A DNA stretch of 64,000 nt from Mycoplana azooxidifex (GTDB lineage Bacteria; Pseudomonadota; Alphaproteobacteria; Rhizobiales; Rhizobiaceae), in the NCBI RefSeq assembly GCF_014196765.1, contig NZ_JACIEE010000010.1, positions 146,883 through 210,882 on the forward strand, in the 5' to 3' direction. The notes under the pieces were generated by a model that did no database searches, was not told the DNA's origin, and worked only from the letters and a program-made list of their open reading frames with translations. The position numbers were made by a program, and so were the translations under genes. This document shows positions 8,887 to 18,152 of the stretch, piece after piece. Numbering within the stretch: the first letter of the stretch is position 1; the number at the start of each line of letters is the position of its first letter.

Positions 8887-9578
8887 TCCGCGGAAAATTG
8901 CCGCACTTTACCCGCCGTCCCGGCCACAGGTACTTGTTGCTCTCGACCCGGCGATACTCAGGGCATCTGAATGCGGGCCACCATGCGGACGGCTGGCTCA
9001 GGTGGGCGGCGTAGTGCGCAATAGGCCGAACGAACTCCGGCAGCTACAGGACTTCATCGGCTTGGGAGTGCTGGTGTAACCCGTGCCACAACAGGATGCA
9101 CGCGAGTGTCCAGGCTCGCAGTGATGCATGTTTGTTCCGGTCTAGTGACTTGGCATTTCAGTGGAAATGCCTGAATTTTCAGGCGGTAAATGGTGCTGCT
9201 AGAGAGATTTGAAATCGCACATGATCCAAACAAATCATATAGTTACATACATATTTGTAACATTGTAACGGCCCGAGTTTTGTTGTGAATTGAGCCCGCA
9301 AAAGAGGGCTCAAGGCTTTTAGCGGCGACAAAGTAGCCTTCTGAGCACTGCTGAAAATTTGACCCCGCGGTGATAATGATCACCGATGGCGGGAGCACGT
9401 CGCCACTACGCCAAGCGGCCATCAAGGCAGGATCGCGGACGAGGCTTGTTGCGCAGGGTTTTTGAGGGCCTTGTCGCAGCCAAGGCACCTCACAGGCTCG
9501 TATAGACGCCCTCCACTCGCTTTGGACGCCCATGATCTGTTGGGGTGACCCTACGACGCCTTCCAGTGTCGGCATATG
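8887..9578. other. Non-coding or decayed stretch between GSCFA remnant and BREX operon
   Basis: I find no convincing gene in these 692 bases. A minus-strand frame at 9243-9575 starts MPTLEGVVGSPQQ, but it has no good ribosome site and looks like repeat or transposon-edge sequence rather than a protein. The base composition becomes AT-rich around 9190-9270. It may be the junction of the accessory region. Confidence 0.4.
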
Positions 9579-11705
9579 CTATTCCCGTGCTCCAGCCTCA
9601 TACCTCCTGGCGCCGGCTGTGCGGAAAATATCGACCTTCGTTTCCAAGCACTTGCGCAAGGTCAGATCGTGCGACCCTACTTCGAACCATCCGCCGGGTT
9701 TCTGATGGAAGTCGAGACCACGGCCAATCTTAACGACCCATCCGTTGTCGATCCGGATTTCCCGGTCATGCAGATTGGCGTTGAGATTGATTTCAAGCAC
9801 AACATCAAGCTCTAGCAGGCTCTGTTTGAGCTCTTCGAGCTTCTCGGAGATGTCGGCGAACTGCGTCTTGTCATCGTAGCCGGTTATCAGCGTAATCTTC
9901 TTCGCGACGCTGTGGCGGAGAACTGTTTCGCAGAACCTGACGAAGTTCTGAATTTGATGCGGCATCCGAATGTAGGGATCTTCGATGACCACCGCCTTCG
10001 CGCCACGCAGATATGGGCCAAGGATAGACTCGTAACTATGGCCTGTGTCGCCATAGAGGATTGTGAAATGCTGCTCCCTCAACTCGGAGGCAGCTATATC
10101 GGGCGCGGGCGACGGCACATTCGTCAGATCGATCGACGGCGGCGGGCTCTCTGACGCAGCAGGTGTACTCGGCACCTGACTCTCGGCCCCCGCGTCTTCC
10201 CCGTTCTGCCGCAGGCGGCGTCGCGCGGGCTGCTGGGTTGCCTCAGCGTTCTTAGATTCAGGGCAATAAACGACAACCTCGTTTCCGGCTGCATCGAAAT
10301 AGGAAAGTCCGATTTTGGCAAACTCGTCATCCGGTTTGCGCTTGTTCATCTGCTCCTTAACTCGGCGCCGGCATTCAACCGCATAGGAGACGTATTCATC
10401 GAACTCCTTGTCCGTCGGCGGGCCGTTGGGATGCAGAATTTTGAGGAAGGCGCAGATTGTTTTCTTGATGCCCTTCTCATCGCGCCCTTCCACGGCCTTG
10501 CCTAAACGAACGCGGCGGCTGACTTCCTCGTACCGATTTGTATGTTTGAACTGGTAGTGGAAAGCCTCCGCCAGGTAGTCGGTAATGAAGCCATACCGGC
10601 TGGTCAGAAATGAGCTGCTATTCTTGGGCATTTCCCAGCCAGGAATGTAGGCAGCAAAACGGTCCATAACGGCGAGATCGAGCTCAGGCGGCAACGGCTG
10701 GAACAGATCATACTCCGTTGAATTCACGACCTGCTGCACCGATAGATCGATGTTCCCGACAAAGCTGAGGCTTGCATCGGCGATTACTTCAGCGCCGCGC
10801 GAGAAGCGACCGTTCGCCATGAAGTCCTTCATGATCTGGATGGTGTCAGGGTCACGGACCTTGATGCCGCCAACCTCGTCAAAAGCGACGGTGTCCCAGT
10901 AACCTACCAAACCTACTTTGCGGCGGGCGTTATTGTAGAACAGCGTCGCTTTGGTTGCCTGACCGCCCGAGATAAGCGTGGCGTACGGGGAAAATTCGCT
11001 GAAGAAATACGATTTGCCCGTCCCGCGGGGCCCTAGCTCAATATAGTTGTAGTTCGGCTCCACCAGCGCAGCCAGTCGCGCGATGAAATGCATCTTCACG
11101 CGATGATCGAGTTTGGAAGGCTCCAAGCCGACTGAGCGCATGATGGCATCAATCCATTCGTCGCGTGTGAAGCCGTTCCGTCCCTCGGCGTAGCGAGCGA
11201 AATCAAACCGCGACAACTGAATTGGACGCAAATCCTCGATGTAGAAGGCGTAATTATCTTCCTCGATATCGTTATGGGTGAGCGTGACCTCCGCCCAGAT
11301 CCCGCCTTCGAGTAGCCGGTCATTGTCGCGATAGAACTTTTCGCCAATCGCGATGCGCTGAGAATTGAAATTCTCCAGGGATGCCCAGTGCCGCTTCTCT
11401 TTCTCGACGTAGCGCACATGCACCTTGTCGATGAAACGGTGGCTCCCTTTTGTAGCGACCTTCGACTGCGCGGCATTCGCCTCATCGGGACGCACATAGT
11501 TATCCTGCAGCGTCGCGAGTACGGCTTCCATGCCAGCATCGATCTCGGCCTGGCTATCGCTGGCGCAGAAGCGGGCGAGCAAAAATTCCAGAACGAACGT
11601 GGGCACGTTCGTTCCCTTCTTGATCCGATGCAGGAGATCTTTGCGGACCACCTTTCCATCGAATGCAGCAAGAAGCTTCGTATCGAGTTGGTCGTGCTCG
11701 CTCAT
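9579..11705 (-). CDS. brxL: BrxL-like AAA+ protein with a C-terminal MIT_C/PLD-like domain
   Basis: This 708-residue protein is last in the BREX operon. The core carries a Walker A motif GPRGTGKSYFF near residue 225, then FDEVGGIKVRDPDTIQIMKDFM (Walker B region) and SFVGNIDL, the pattern of the Lon-like BrxL family. In place of a visible Lon Ser-Lys protease domain, there is a Pro/Ser-rich linker after about residue 500. A domain at about 543-705 follows, containing LHDREIRIDNGWVVKIGRGL and DLTLRKCLETKVDIFR. From memory this closely resembles the C-terminal PLD-fold domain of human MITD1 (MIT_C). BrxL in type 1 BREX is a DNA-binding AAA+ ring needed for phage restriction. The start overlaps pglZ by 4 bases (ATGA). 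Confidence 0.85.
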   Translation of the reverse strand: MSEHDQLDTKLLAAFDGKVVRKDLLHRIKKGTNVPTFVLEFLLARFCASDSQAEIDAGMEAVLATLQDNYVRPDEANAAQSKVATKGSHRFIDKVHVRYVEKEKRHWASLENFNSQRIAIGEKFYRDNDRLLEGGIWAEVTLTHNDIEEDNYAFYIEDLRPIQLSRFDFARYAEGRNGFTRDEWIDAIMRSVGLEPSKLDHRVKMHFIARLAALVEPNYNYIELGPRGTGKSYFFSEFSPYATLISGGQATKATLFYNNARRKVGLVGYWDTVAFDEVGGIKVRDPDTIQIMKDFMANGRFSRGAEVIADASLSFVGNIDLSVQQVVNSTEYDLFQPLPPELDLAVMDRFAAYIPGWEMPKNSSSFLTSRYGFITDYLAEAFHYQFKHTNRYEEVSRRVRLGKAVEGRDEKGIKKTICAFLKILHPNGPPTDKEFDEYVSYAVECRRRVKEQMNKRKPDDEFAKIGLSYFDAAGNEVVVYCPESKNAEATQQPARRRLRQNGEDAGAESQVPSTPAASESPPPSIDLTNVPSPAPDIAASELREQHFTILYGDTGHSYESILGPYLRGAKAVVIEDPYIRMPHQIQNFVRFCETVLRHSVAKKITLITGYDDKTQFADISEKLEELKQSLLELDVVLEINLNANLHDREIRIDNGWVVKIGRGLDFHQKPGGWFEVGSHDLTLRKCLETKVDIFRTAGARRYEAGARE

Positions 11706-14230
11706 ACGGTGTAGTCCGTCTCAAGAGTCAGGATGAAGAAGCTGGCCAGCGTCGTCGGGTTTAAGGCCTTGACCACGAACTTTCCCTCATATTCGCGGTC
11801 CATGCCCAGAGCGATCTGCTTACGATCTCCGGGCTTAAGCGTGATGGTGTGGGTGGCGGGATTCACCTCTACGTTCGGCCGCGGCTCACCGACAACCCGG
11901 CCCTTCGCATCCTGGGCCTCCAGCAGGATTTCAACGCTGACGTCGCGCGAGAACATATCGTCCGAATTCAGCGCCACCTCGATGACCGGCACGCGAGTTG
12001 TGATGCGGGTAGTGCCATTGCGATAGCTCAGCTCCACGGAAGACCGAGATACAACAGCTTGCTGACCAGAATCGAGGCGCGCAACGAGAACAGGAACCAC
12101 GGCCTCAGCCAGCGAGGCACCGCCATGAAAGTAAAGATGACCGCTGCTGTAAGGGGCCATGCTCCTTGGCAGCGCTGCTTGCGGTGCGTTAGTGCGGATA
12201 CCAACCCGCTCTGCCGGCACGACGAGATTGTTGCTGTCCTCGTTACCCGTACCCAGAAGCATGCGGTCATGTGCATTGACCGCCCACTTTCCTAGAGGCT
12301 TGGCGCAGACATCACCATGATCGGCCTGTGCATTCAGGAAGAATCCGTGGTCCGTCACGATCACAGCGTCGTTGAAGCCCATGCCCTTCAATTTATGGAG
12401 CGCGTTGCGGACGAACTTGAGCGTTGACGGAATCAACCCCAGGGTCGTCTCCGGATTGTTCTCAAGCTGGCTGTCGATCTCTGTCGACCGCAGCACCAAT
12501 AAATCGACGGTAGCCGGAATTTGGGTGTTCCGCCGAACAAAATCGCCGAGGAGCATTTCGCTAAAGCGATCACCGAATTTCCGCCGAAGGACGTCCATCC
12601 GGGCGCCAACATTCGCAATCGCCACGCCACCGAGCTTAGGGACGAGCGCCTCGCTTTCTGTCGAAAGCGTCAGCTGCGATCTGGCATCCGGCAGCAAGCT
12701 GGCCATGCCGACCGGAGTAATGGTTGGCAACTGCGCGTAAGCAGCATGCAGCTCAACCGGCCCGTCTTCAGCTAGCATCTTCTCCAAGGCGACGCCGAGC
12801 TCATAACGAAGAGCGTCAACCAAAATATAGGCCACCCGGCGTCCAGAATCCTTGAGACGCGAACCGACAAAGCGGTCGAAGGTCTCCGCATTGGCAAGTC
12901 GCTCAGCCGGGGGCCAACCGCTCAACGCGAGATGCTTCATAAAGATGGTCTGCACTTTCTCAGCCAATCGGCGATAGCGCTGGCGAGATTGCTGAATGAC
13001 CTCATGCATCATGTCATGGGGATCGATAAACTCTCCGACCGCTTGCTCGAACTCGCGATGCAGACGGTCAACTTCACGCAGCGTGGTCACATAGAAATCG
13101 ATTAGATCCGCCTGCGTGCGCGCACGATTAGGAAGTTGCCGCTCATAGTCGTCGCAAGCCTCGATAAGATTGAGACCCGAGCGGACCAACTCCCATTGCG
13201 CCTGGCTCTCACCCTTGCCGAGCCAAACAGAGTTCTTGTGCCGAGCCAAAACCTTACGCGCTGCATCGAGATCGCCCTTGGTGATGCCTTTGATGGCCAC
13301 GCTGAGATAAGTACGCTCTTCAAACGGAAAGGTGTCGCGCTCCCCGAGATCCTCAATCGAGGCGCATTGCTTCTGCAAATCTAGCTCTGCTTCTATGGTC
13401 TCGGCACGCTCAATATATGCCGACCGCCATCGCGGGTCATTGCGGAGCCGCTCACAGACATCCTCAACGACGGGCCGCGCCTCGACAGGAGCATGAGGAA
13501 CGCCTTTGATGGACTCCGGCAGTGCGCCGGGCAGATCGAAAACAAACTCACTGAACAGCACAAAACGCCAGAGCTCATCGGCCAGGGGGCTCCAGGTCTT
13601 ACCCCGCGTCTTTACGGTCATCGACAGCGTCGCCCGCAGGAACTCCCGCGCCTCGTCGGACCAACCCTCCTGCCGCTTCAGCTCAGCTGCCTGCTTCTCA
13701 TTGGGCACAAGAAGTACCGTCAGGATTTCCCGGCCCGACTCCACCCCTAACGCCGACCGAAGATGGGGCCAGCTAGCGCCGCCACCGATGGCATCGATGA
13801 CGGAGAATGCCGGGCCTGACGGCGTAGCAGCAAATGCCTTCCTGATCTCAGTGGTATGGTCTGGACGAGCCCGGAGACACAGGCTCAGATACTCATCGCC
13901 ATCATCTTGCGGAAAGACCGCCCCGCACTTCGAATATATGGAAAACGGGTCAACCTGCATCGCCTCGTCAGTATCCGGCTTGCGAGCAGGTACATAGATC
14001 AGCACCCCCTCAACAGCCGGTTCCGGTTTGCCCATTTCAACGAGAGCCTTAAGGGCTGCCTCACGCGCCTCAATTCCACCTTCGGAGGCATCCACGACAA
14101 CGACCTGGTCGCCTGCCAAGCTAAGGCATTGATCGCGATAGCGATGCTCTGGATCATAGACGACCATGCACCCCGCCCGCCGAAGGCGCGGAAGAAGGAT
14201 TTGCTCCTTGATGAAATGTGAAATGCTCAT
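11702..14230 (-). CDS. pglZ: BREX alkaline-phosphatase-fold protein PglZ
   Basis: This 842-residue protein contains the PglZ phosphatase-like domain in its C-terminal half. AYILVDALRYELG near residue 470 carries a metal-site aspartate, QLPTITPVGMASLLPD follows, and VIVTDHGFFLN near residue 621 carries the Asp-His pair. PglZ is universal in BREX systems. It likely hydrolyses a phosphoester and is required for defence. The gene lies 102 bases after pglX(C), in a gap that is AT-rich and could hold an internal promoter, and it is translationally coupled to brxL. Confidence 0.92.
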   Translation of the reverse strand: MSISHFIKEQILLPRLRRAGCMVVYDPEHRYRDQCLSLAGDQVVVVDASEGGIEAREAALKALVEMGKPEPAVEGVLIYVPARKPDTDEAMQVDPFSIYSKCGAVFPQDDGDEYLSLCLRARPDHTTEIRKAFAATPSGPAFSVIDAIGGGASWPHLRSALGVESGREILTVLLVPNEKQAAELKRQEGWSDEAREFLRATLSMTVKTRGKTWSPLADELWRFVLFSEFVFDLPGALPESIKGVPHAPVEARPVVEDVCERLRNDPRWRSAYIERAETIEAELDLQKQCASIEDLGERDTFPFEERTYLSVAIKGITKGDLDAARKVLARHKNSVWLGKGESQAQWELVRSGLNLIEACDDYERQLPNRARTQADLIDFYVTTLREVDRLHREFEQAVGEFIDPHDMMHEVIQQSRQRYRRLAEKVQTIFMKHLALSGWPPAERLANAETFDRFVGSRLKDSGRRVAYILVDALRYELGVALEKMLAEDGPVELHAAYAQLPTITPVGMASLLPDARSQLTLSTESEALVPKLGGVAIANVGARMDVLRRKFGDRFSEMLLGDFVRRNTQIPATVDLLVLRSTEIDSQLENNPETTLGLIPSTLKFVRNALHKLKGMGFNDAVIVTDHGFFLNAQADHGDVCAKPLGKWAVNAHDRMLLGTGNEDSNNLVVPAERVGIRTNAPQAALPRSMAPYSSGHLYFHGGASLAEAVVPVLVARLDSGQQAVVSRSSVELSYRNGTTRITTRVPVIEVALNSDDMFSRDVSVEILLEAQDAKGRVVGEPRPNVEVNPATHTITLKPGDRKQIALGMDREYEGKFVVKALNPTTLASFFILTLETDYTV

Positions 14231-14332
14231 CAGCTCAAATCTCTTCTAAATATCCATAATCACAAGCAATATATTCGGCATAGCTCGAAGAGTGAAAGAA
14301 ACAACAGGGCGCCGCAACACTATATTGCATCC

Positions 14333-16258
14333 TCATTCTACGCCTCCTTTCTTCTTCCGTTTGCCAGCCGCCGCCAATGAACTGGGCTCATAGAGCTGTT
14401 CCAGGTCGTGGGCTATGGCGAGCGACTTGTCATTCTTACATTTCTCGCGCACGCGATCCGGCCAATAGGCCATGGCGAGGTGAGCCCAGTCGTAATCCCC
14501 CTTCTCCAGCTTCGTCCACGTGTCCTTCAACACCTTCTGCCAGGGCTTGTGCTGGAACAGCTGCCACAGCGACGCAGCAGTGATCTGAACGCCGTCATCA
14601 TGGTTCGGACGATAGGTGGGAGCGATCCGCAGCAGGGTGTCGCGCAGCTCGATCAGTTCCAGCTCTAAGCTCTGCAGCGCCTCGAAGGCCTTCTCGTCAT
14701 CACGTGACCGGCCACTTCCCTTCTCACGCAGAGCAGCGGCATCGCGAGCAACCTGCTTCAACTTCGGCTCCACGAAGTCATTGACGGCGGTATAGAGCGT
14801 CTGAGTGGTCAGACTCGGGTAATAGACCCACAGAGTGTAGCTATCCGAACTGGTCGAGAGCGGCCAATAGATCGGAGCCTTACGGCGGCTTTTGCTGTAC
14901 TGCTTCAGGTGCAGCGAGAAAAAGTCGCGCTGCAGCCAGCGGCGCACGTCGCCGGGCACTTCCGCCTGAACTCGGGCGAGAACTTCTTCGATCAGCCGCG
15001 CCAAATCATGCGGGTGGCCCTGGTCGTCCACTAGGATGCCGCCGTGGTTATGGAACGGTGCTGCGCCGTCGGGCAGCATGCCGGGGCTCTTGGCGGGAAG
15101 CGGATCGAACGGGTCTGGCTCGGGCGGGGCCTCGCGCTCGCCCGTCGCGAGGCGCCAGTCAAAGCGACCGAAGGCGACGCCAATGCTCCAGCTGAGTAGA
15201 GCATCGGTCTGGTCTATTGCCTCGATAACATCATCGTCTTCACTATTGTCTGTTTCCTCAGTTTCCTCAGTTGCGCCACTCGAATCCTCGTCCGTCAAAC
15301 TGGTTACCCCGAGCGCGGCGGCGCGGTCTCCGTCACTGAACCCGTAGAGGTTGAAGGCGATGTGGTCGATCTCTGCCTGGATCTCGGCCAGCTCAGCTCC
15401 AATAGACCCTGGGTCGTAGTCGCCTAGGCGTCCGCGCAAGGCCGCGGGCAAGCAAAATGCATGCGAAAGCTCATTAACCGTATCGAGTGTCCTCTTAAGT
15501 GACCAAGCTCTTCCAACGGTTGAGGCAAGATGCCCCTCTTGTTCTGCTGAAAGCATTGGTACGGGGGTGTTTTGGATTACGCCCACTTCATAGGAAACAG
15601 ATGCCATCTGCAAAGATACAAGCTGTCGAAACGGTGCCGACACTAGGATCGCTAGCAAGGAAAGAGACCTACTGGAATCTCCGTTTCCGACAAGAACTGC
15701 GGGACCCTTGCTGGAGAATATGCAACCCGCGGGCATAACGCGCATCCCAAGACCACTTAATGTTCTACTGGGCCACGTCAGACCAGGCATTCCATAGTTG
15801 CACTCTCGATGTAAAACCCAGTTTGCAGAGTTTCCAAGATATGGATACTTATGCAGCAACGCAGCTTCTAGTTCACGCGCATCATGTTGCCAATTTACCG
15901 TAAGGAATACATCAGAGTAGAAGAGCGAGTACGAACCGCCTTTCGCGAAAGGAATCCAGCGCTCCGCTATATTATCTGTGGTTTCAATCCAGAGGCGCAC
16001 AAAGCGAAAATCGTCCTTGGTTGAGCCTCCGTGTTGAGCGACCCTGTCTTCACTCTCCAAGGGCTGTAGACGTTGGAACATCGCCAGTACATAGGGACGT
16101 ACCCAGTACGAGAAAGGGGCGCCAGGAACCGAACGGAAAAGAATTGGATCGATCTCAAACTTCCTCGGATCAGGGCTTCCCTCTCGCAGTGACGCACAGC
16201 ATTCGAAGAGGGCTTTAGCTTTATCCTGGTCAGAAATGACCCTAAGGAAGCTCGTCAT
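14333..16258 (-). CDS. pglX: BREX methyltransferase PglX, C-terminal half (split gene)
   Basis: This 641-residue protein corresponds to the part of PglX after the methyltransferase core. It opens with MTSFLRVISDQDKAKALFEC followed by FRSVPGAPFSYWVRPYV, which in single-chain PglX comes directly after the methyltransferase domain. An acidic low-complexity stretch near residue 335 (rich in E, D and T) separates an N-terminal TRD-like part from a C-terminal part with YWPLSTSSDSYTLWVYYPS. This half should supply target recognition. It begins with ATGA overlapping the stop of the N-terminal half and contains no methyltransferase motifs of its own. Confidence 0.85.
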   Translation of the reverse strand: MTSFLRVISDQDKAKALFECCASLREGSPDPRKFEIDPILFRSVPGAPFSYWVRPYVLAMFQRLQPLESEDRVAQHGGSTKDDFRFVRLWIETTDNIAERWIPFAKGGSYSLFYSDVFLTVNWQHDARELEAALLHKYPYLGNSANWVLHRECNYGMPGLTWPSRTLSGLGMRVMPAGCIFSSKGPAVLVGNGDSSRSLSLLAILVSAPFRQLVSLQMASVSYEVGVIQNTPVPMLSAEQEGHLASTVGRAWSLKRTLDTVNELSHAFCLPAALRGRLGDYDPGSIGAELAEIQAEIDHIAFNLYGFSDGDRAAALGVTSLTDEDSSGATEETEETDNSEDDDVIEAIDQTDALLSWSIGVAFGRFDWRLATGEREAPPEPDPFDPLPAKSPGMLPDGAAPFHNHGGILVDDQGHPHDLARLIEEVLARVQAEVPGDVRRWLQRDFFSLHLKQYSKSRRKAPIYWPLSTSSDSYTLWVYYPSLTTQTLYTAVNDFVEPKLKQVARDAAALREKGSGRSRDDEKAFEALQSLELELIELRDTLLRIAPTYRPNHDDGVQITAASLWQLFQHKPWQKVLKDTWTKLEKGDYDWAHLAMAYWPDRVREKCKNDKSLAIAHDLEQLYEPSSLAAAGKRKKKGGVE

Positions 16259-18144
16259 GCTTGCTTCTCCAGAACATACGCCGCAGCCTCAACCATTGCG
16301 TCGTCCATCACGCCAAAACCCAAGTCGGCCATGACTTCAGGACGCGCTGTGCCGAGCACAACTTTCTCACGCCAATTTCTGTAACTCGATAAGAATAAAC
16401 AAGTTCGAGAAGTTATCGCTCCAATCCGCGAGCCCTTCCGCATTAGCTCTAACCCGCGCTCCACAAATATTGCGAGAAGATCGTTCTTGCTTATTGGGTA
16501 AGCTTTACTGAGTTGTCCTTTAGTCCCCGCTACCAGCGCGCCGAAAGGCGGATTCATCACGACGACATCGAACCTTTCACGGCAGTGGTCGATCATTCGC
16601 AGCCCTTGCAGCGCGTCTTCGGCAAACAGCCGCCCCTGATAGGTGGACCGCACTGCGCGGGCGTAATCCGTCAGCGCCTCGCGAAGCCGCGCCTCGGCCT
16701 TCTGCCAATGCGCCATGTCTTCGGTACGGAAGAGCACACCATGTTCGCCAAAGACCTTGCGGATCAGCGCGGGCAGCTCCTTCTCGACCTGCAATAGCAC
16801 CCCTAGCTCGGGTAAGCCCTTGAGCATGAACAGCGTCTGCTCGAATAGCTCGGCATCTAGTGGATCGAGTTCCTCCATGAACCGATCGCGCAGATCCACC
16901 TCGGCAGGGGGCGCCACCGCCGCCACTACGTGCCCCTTTCCGACCTGCGGCCGGTCCTTGGCCTTCACCCCCGCCTGGTGCCAGGCCCGCTGCGCCCGTA
17001 GCCACAATGCCAGAGACGCGATCTGTGCCGCCCGCGGGTCGATATCGACACCGTAGATATTGCGCTCGATGATCAGCCGCGGCACATCCCGCAGGAAGCT
17101 ATCCTGATCGGGATAGGTCTCCGAGAGCGGCTTCAGATTACGGTTACCGCCGGTTTCTCGATCCAGCGCGCCGGGGCCATGGGCCTGCTCCCACGCCCAT
17201 GCTTCGCGGTAGATCTCTTCGAACAGGTCGAAGGCATAAAGTCCAAAATGCATCGAGCCACAGGCAGGGTCGAGCAACTTGATGGTTCTCGGGTCGCGCA
17301 GGCATTTTGCCGCCTCAGGCTGCTCGTCTGGCTTCGCTAGGAGGTATCGGCAACGGTCCCGCAGCATCGTTCGCCCGCCAGTCCAGTTGAACCAGAGCCG
17401 CCCGAGCGTATTGTCAACCAGGAACTCCACCACATAGCGCGGGGTGAAGAACTGGTTGCGCACGGCGAGCTCGCGGCTGTTGCGTGGTGCTTGCGAGGCC
17501 TCGCGCATCGCTTTGCGCTCTTCCTTTGAATTGAAGTACTGATAGATCCAGCCAATCGTCTCGTCTTCGGCCCACAGAGGGTCGATTTCACCGTGATTGA
17601 TCAGAGACAGAACCTGAACAAGCGCTGTCTCGCGAGGGAACAGACGCCCTTGCGGCGAATAGCGATCAAAGAGGGTCGGCAAGTCCTGAGATAACTCGTC
17701 AAAGACGCTCAGAAGATAGGCCCGATAAGCATCGCCTGTTTCACCAAGCCCAGCGCCCGCCAGGCGGGAATAAAGCTGAAAACCCTTTGCCTGATAGCCG
17801 TTACCAACCGACTCAATTAGCAGTCCGCGCGCCTCGGCCATCCGCAGCGCCGCCAGGCGATTGAGAATGGTGAAAGCTTGCTCACGTACAATCCGGTCGA
17901 GGCCAGCGGTCGCGTCCGTCCCCGGGCTCGCGCAATAATGCGCCAGCGTGTCACGTAGGATGCGCGCCGTTTCCCGCTGCGCGTCTGTCAGATGACGCAG
18001 GTTTTCGATAGGCGTCACTATCCCGGACGCCGGATCAAGCCCGTAATCGAGCTGCAGCTGGCGGGTAAACTCCTCTTCGAGTGCTTTGCGCGCCTCATTC
18101 ACAAACCGCTGCAAGCGATTGCGCGTCGCCTGATCGAAAGCCAT
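16255..18144 (-). CDS. pglX: BREX adenine-specific methyltransferase PglX, N-terminal half (split gene)
   Basis: This 629-residue protein carries the methyltransferase core. The SAM-binding motif I appears as LLDPACGSMHFG near residue 294 and the catalytic motif IV as FDVVVMNPPFGALV near residue 530. PglX in BREX methylates the sixth-base adenine of a non-palindromic site to mark self DNA. The protein ends at AAAYVLEKQA, where single-chain PglX continues with a short strand and the target-recognition region, so the break sits at a domain boundary. The gene starts 8 bases after brxC. The two halves probably reassemble. Confidence 0.9.
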   Translation of the reverse strand: MAFDQATRNRLQRFVNEARKALEEEFTRQLQLDYGLDPASGIVTPIENLRHLTDAQRETARILRDTLAHYCASPGTDATAGLDRIVREQAFTILNRLAALRMAEARGLLIESVGNGYQAKGFQLYSRLAGAGLGETGDAYRAYLLSVFDELSQDLPTLFDRYSPQGRLFPRETALVQVLSLINHGEIDPLWAEDETIGWIYQYFNSKEERKAMREASQAPRNSRELAVRNQFFTPRYVVEFLVDNTLGRLWFNWTGGRTMLRDRCRYLLAKPDEQPEAAKCLRDPRTIKLLDPACGSMHFGLYAFDLFEEIYREAWAWEQAHGPGALDRETGGNRNLKPLSETYPDQDSFLRDVPRLIIERNIYGVDIDPRAAQIASLALWLRAQRAWHQAGVKAKDRPQVGKGHVVAAVAPPAEVDLRDRFMEELDPLDAELFEQTLFMLKGLPELGVLLQVEKELPALIRKVFGEHGVLFRTEDMAHWQKAEARLREALTDYARAVRSTYQGRLFAEDALQGLRMIDHCRERFDVVVMNPPFGALVAGTKGQLSKAYPISKNDLLAIFVERGLELMRKGSRIGAITSRTCLFLSSYRNWREKVVLGTARPEVMADLGFGVMDDAMVEAAAYVLEKQA

Positions 18145-18152
18145 GATTACTT

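Noticed and set aside
9243..9575. 110-residue minus-strand frame before brxL
   Set aside because: There is no credible ribosome site or domain; it resembles repetitive or transposon-edge DNA.
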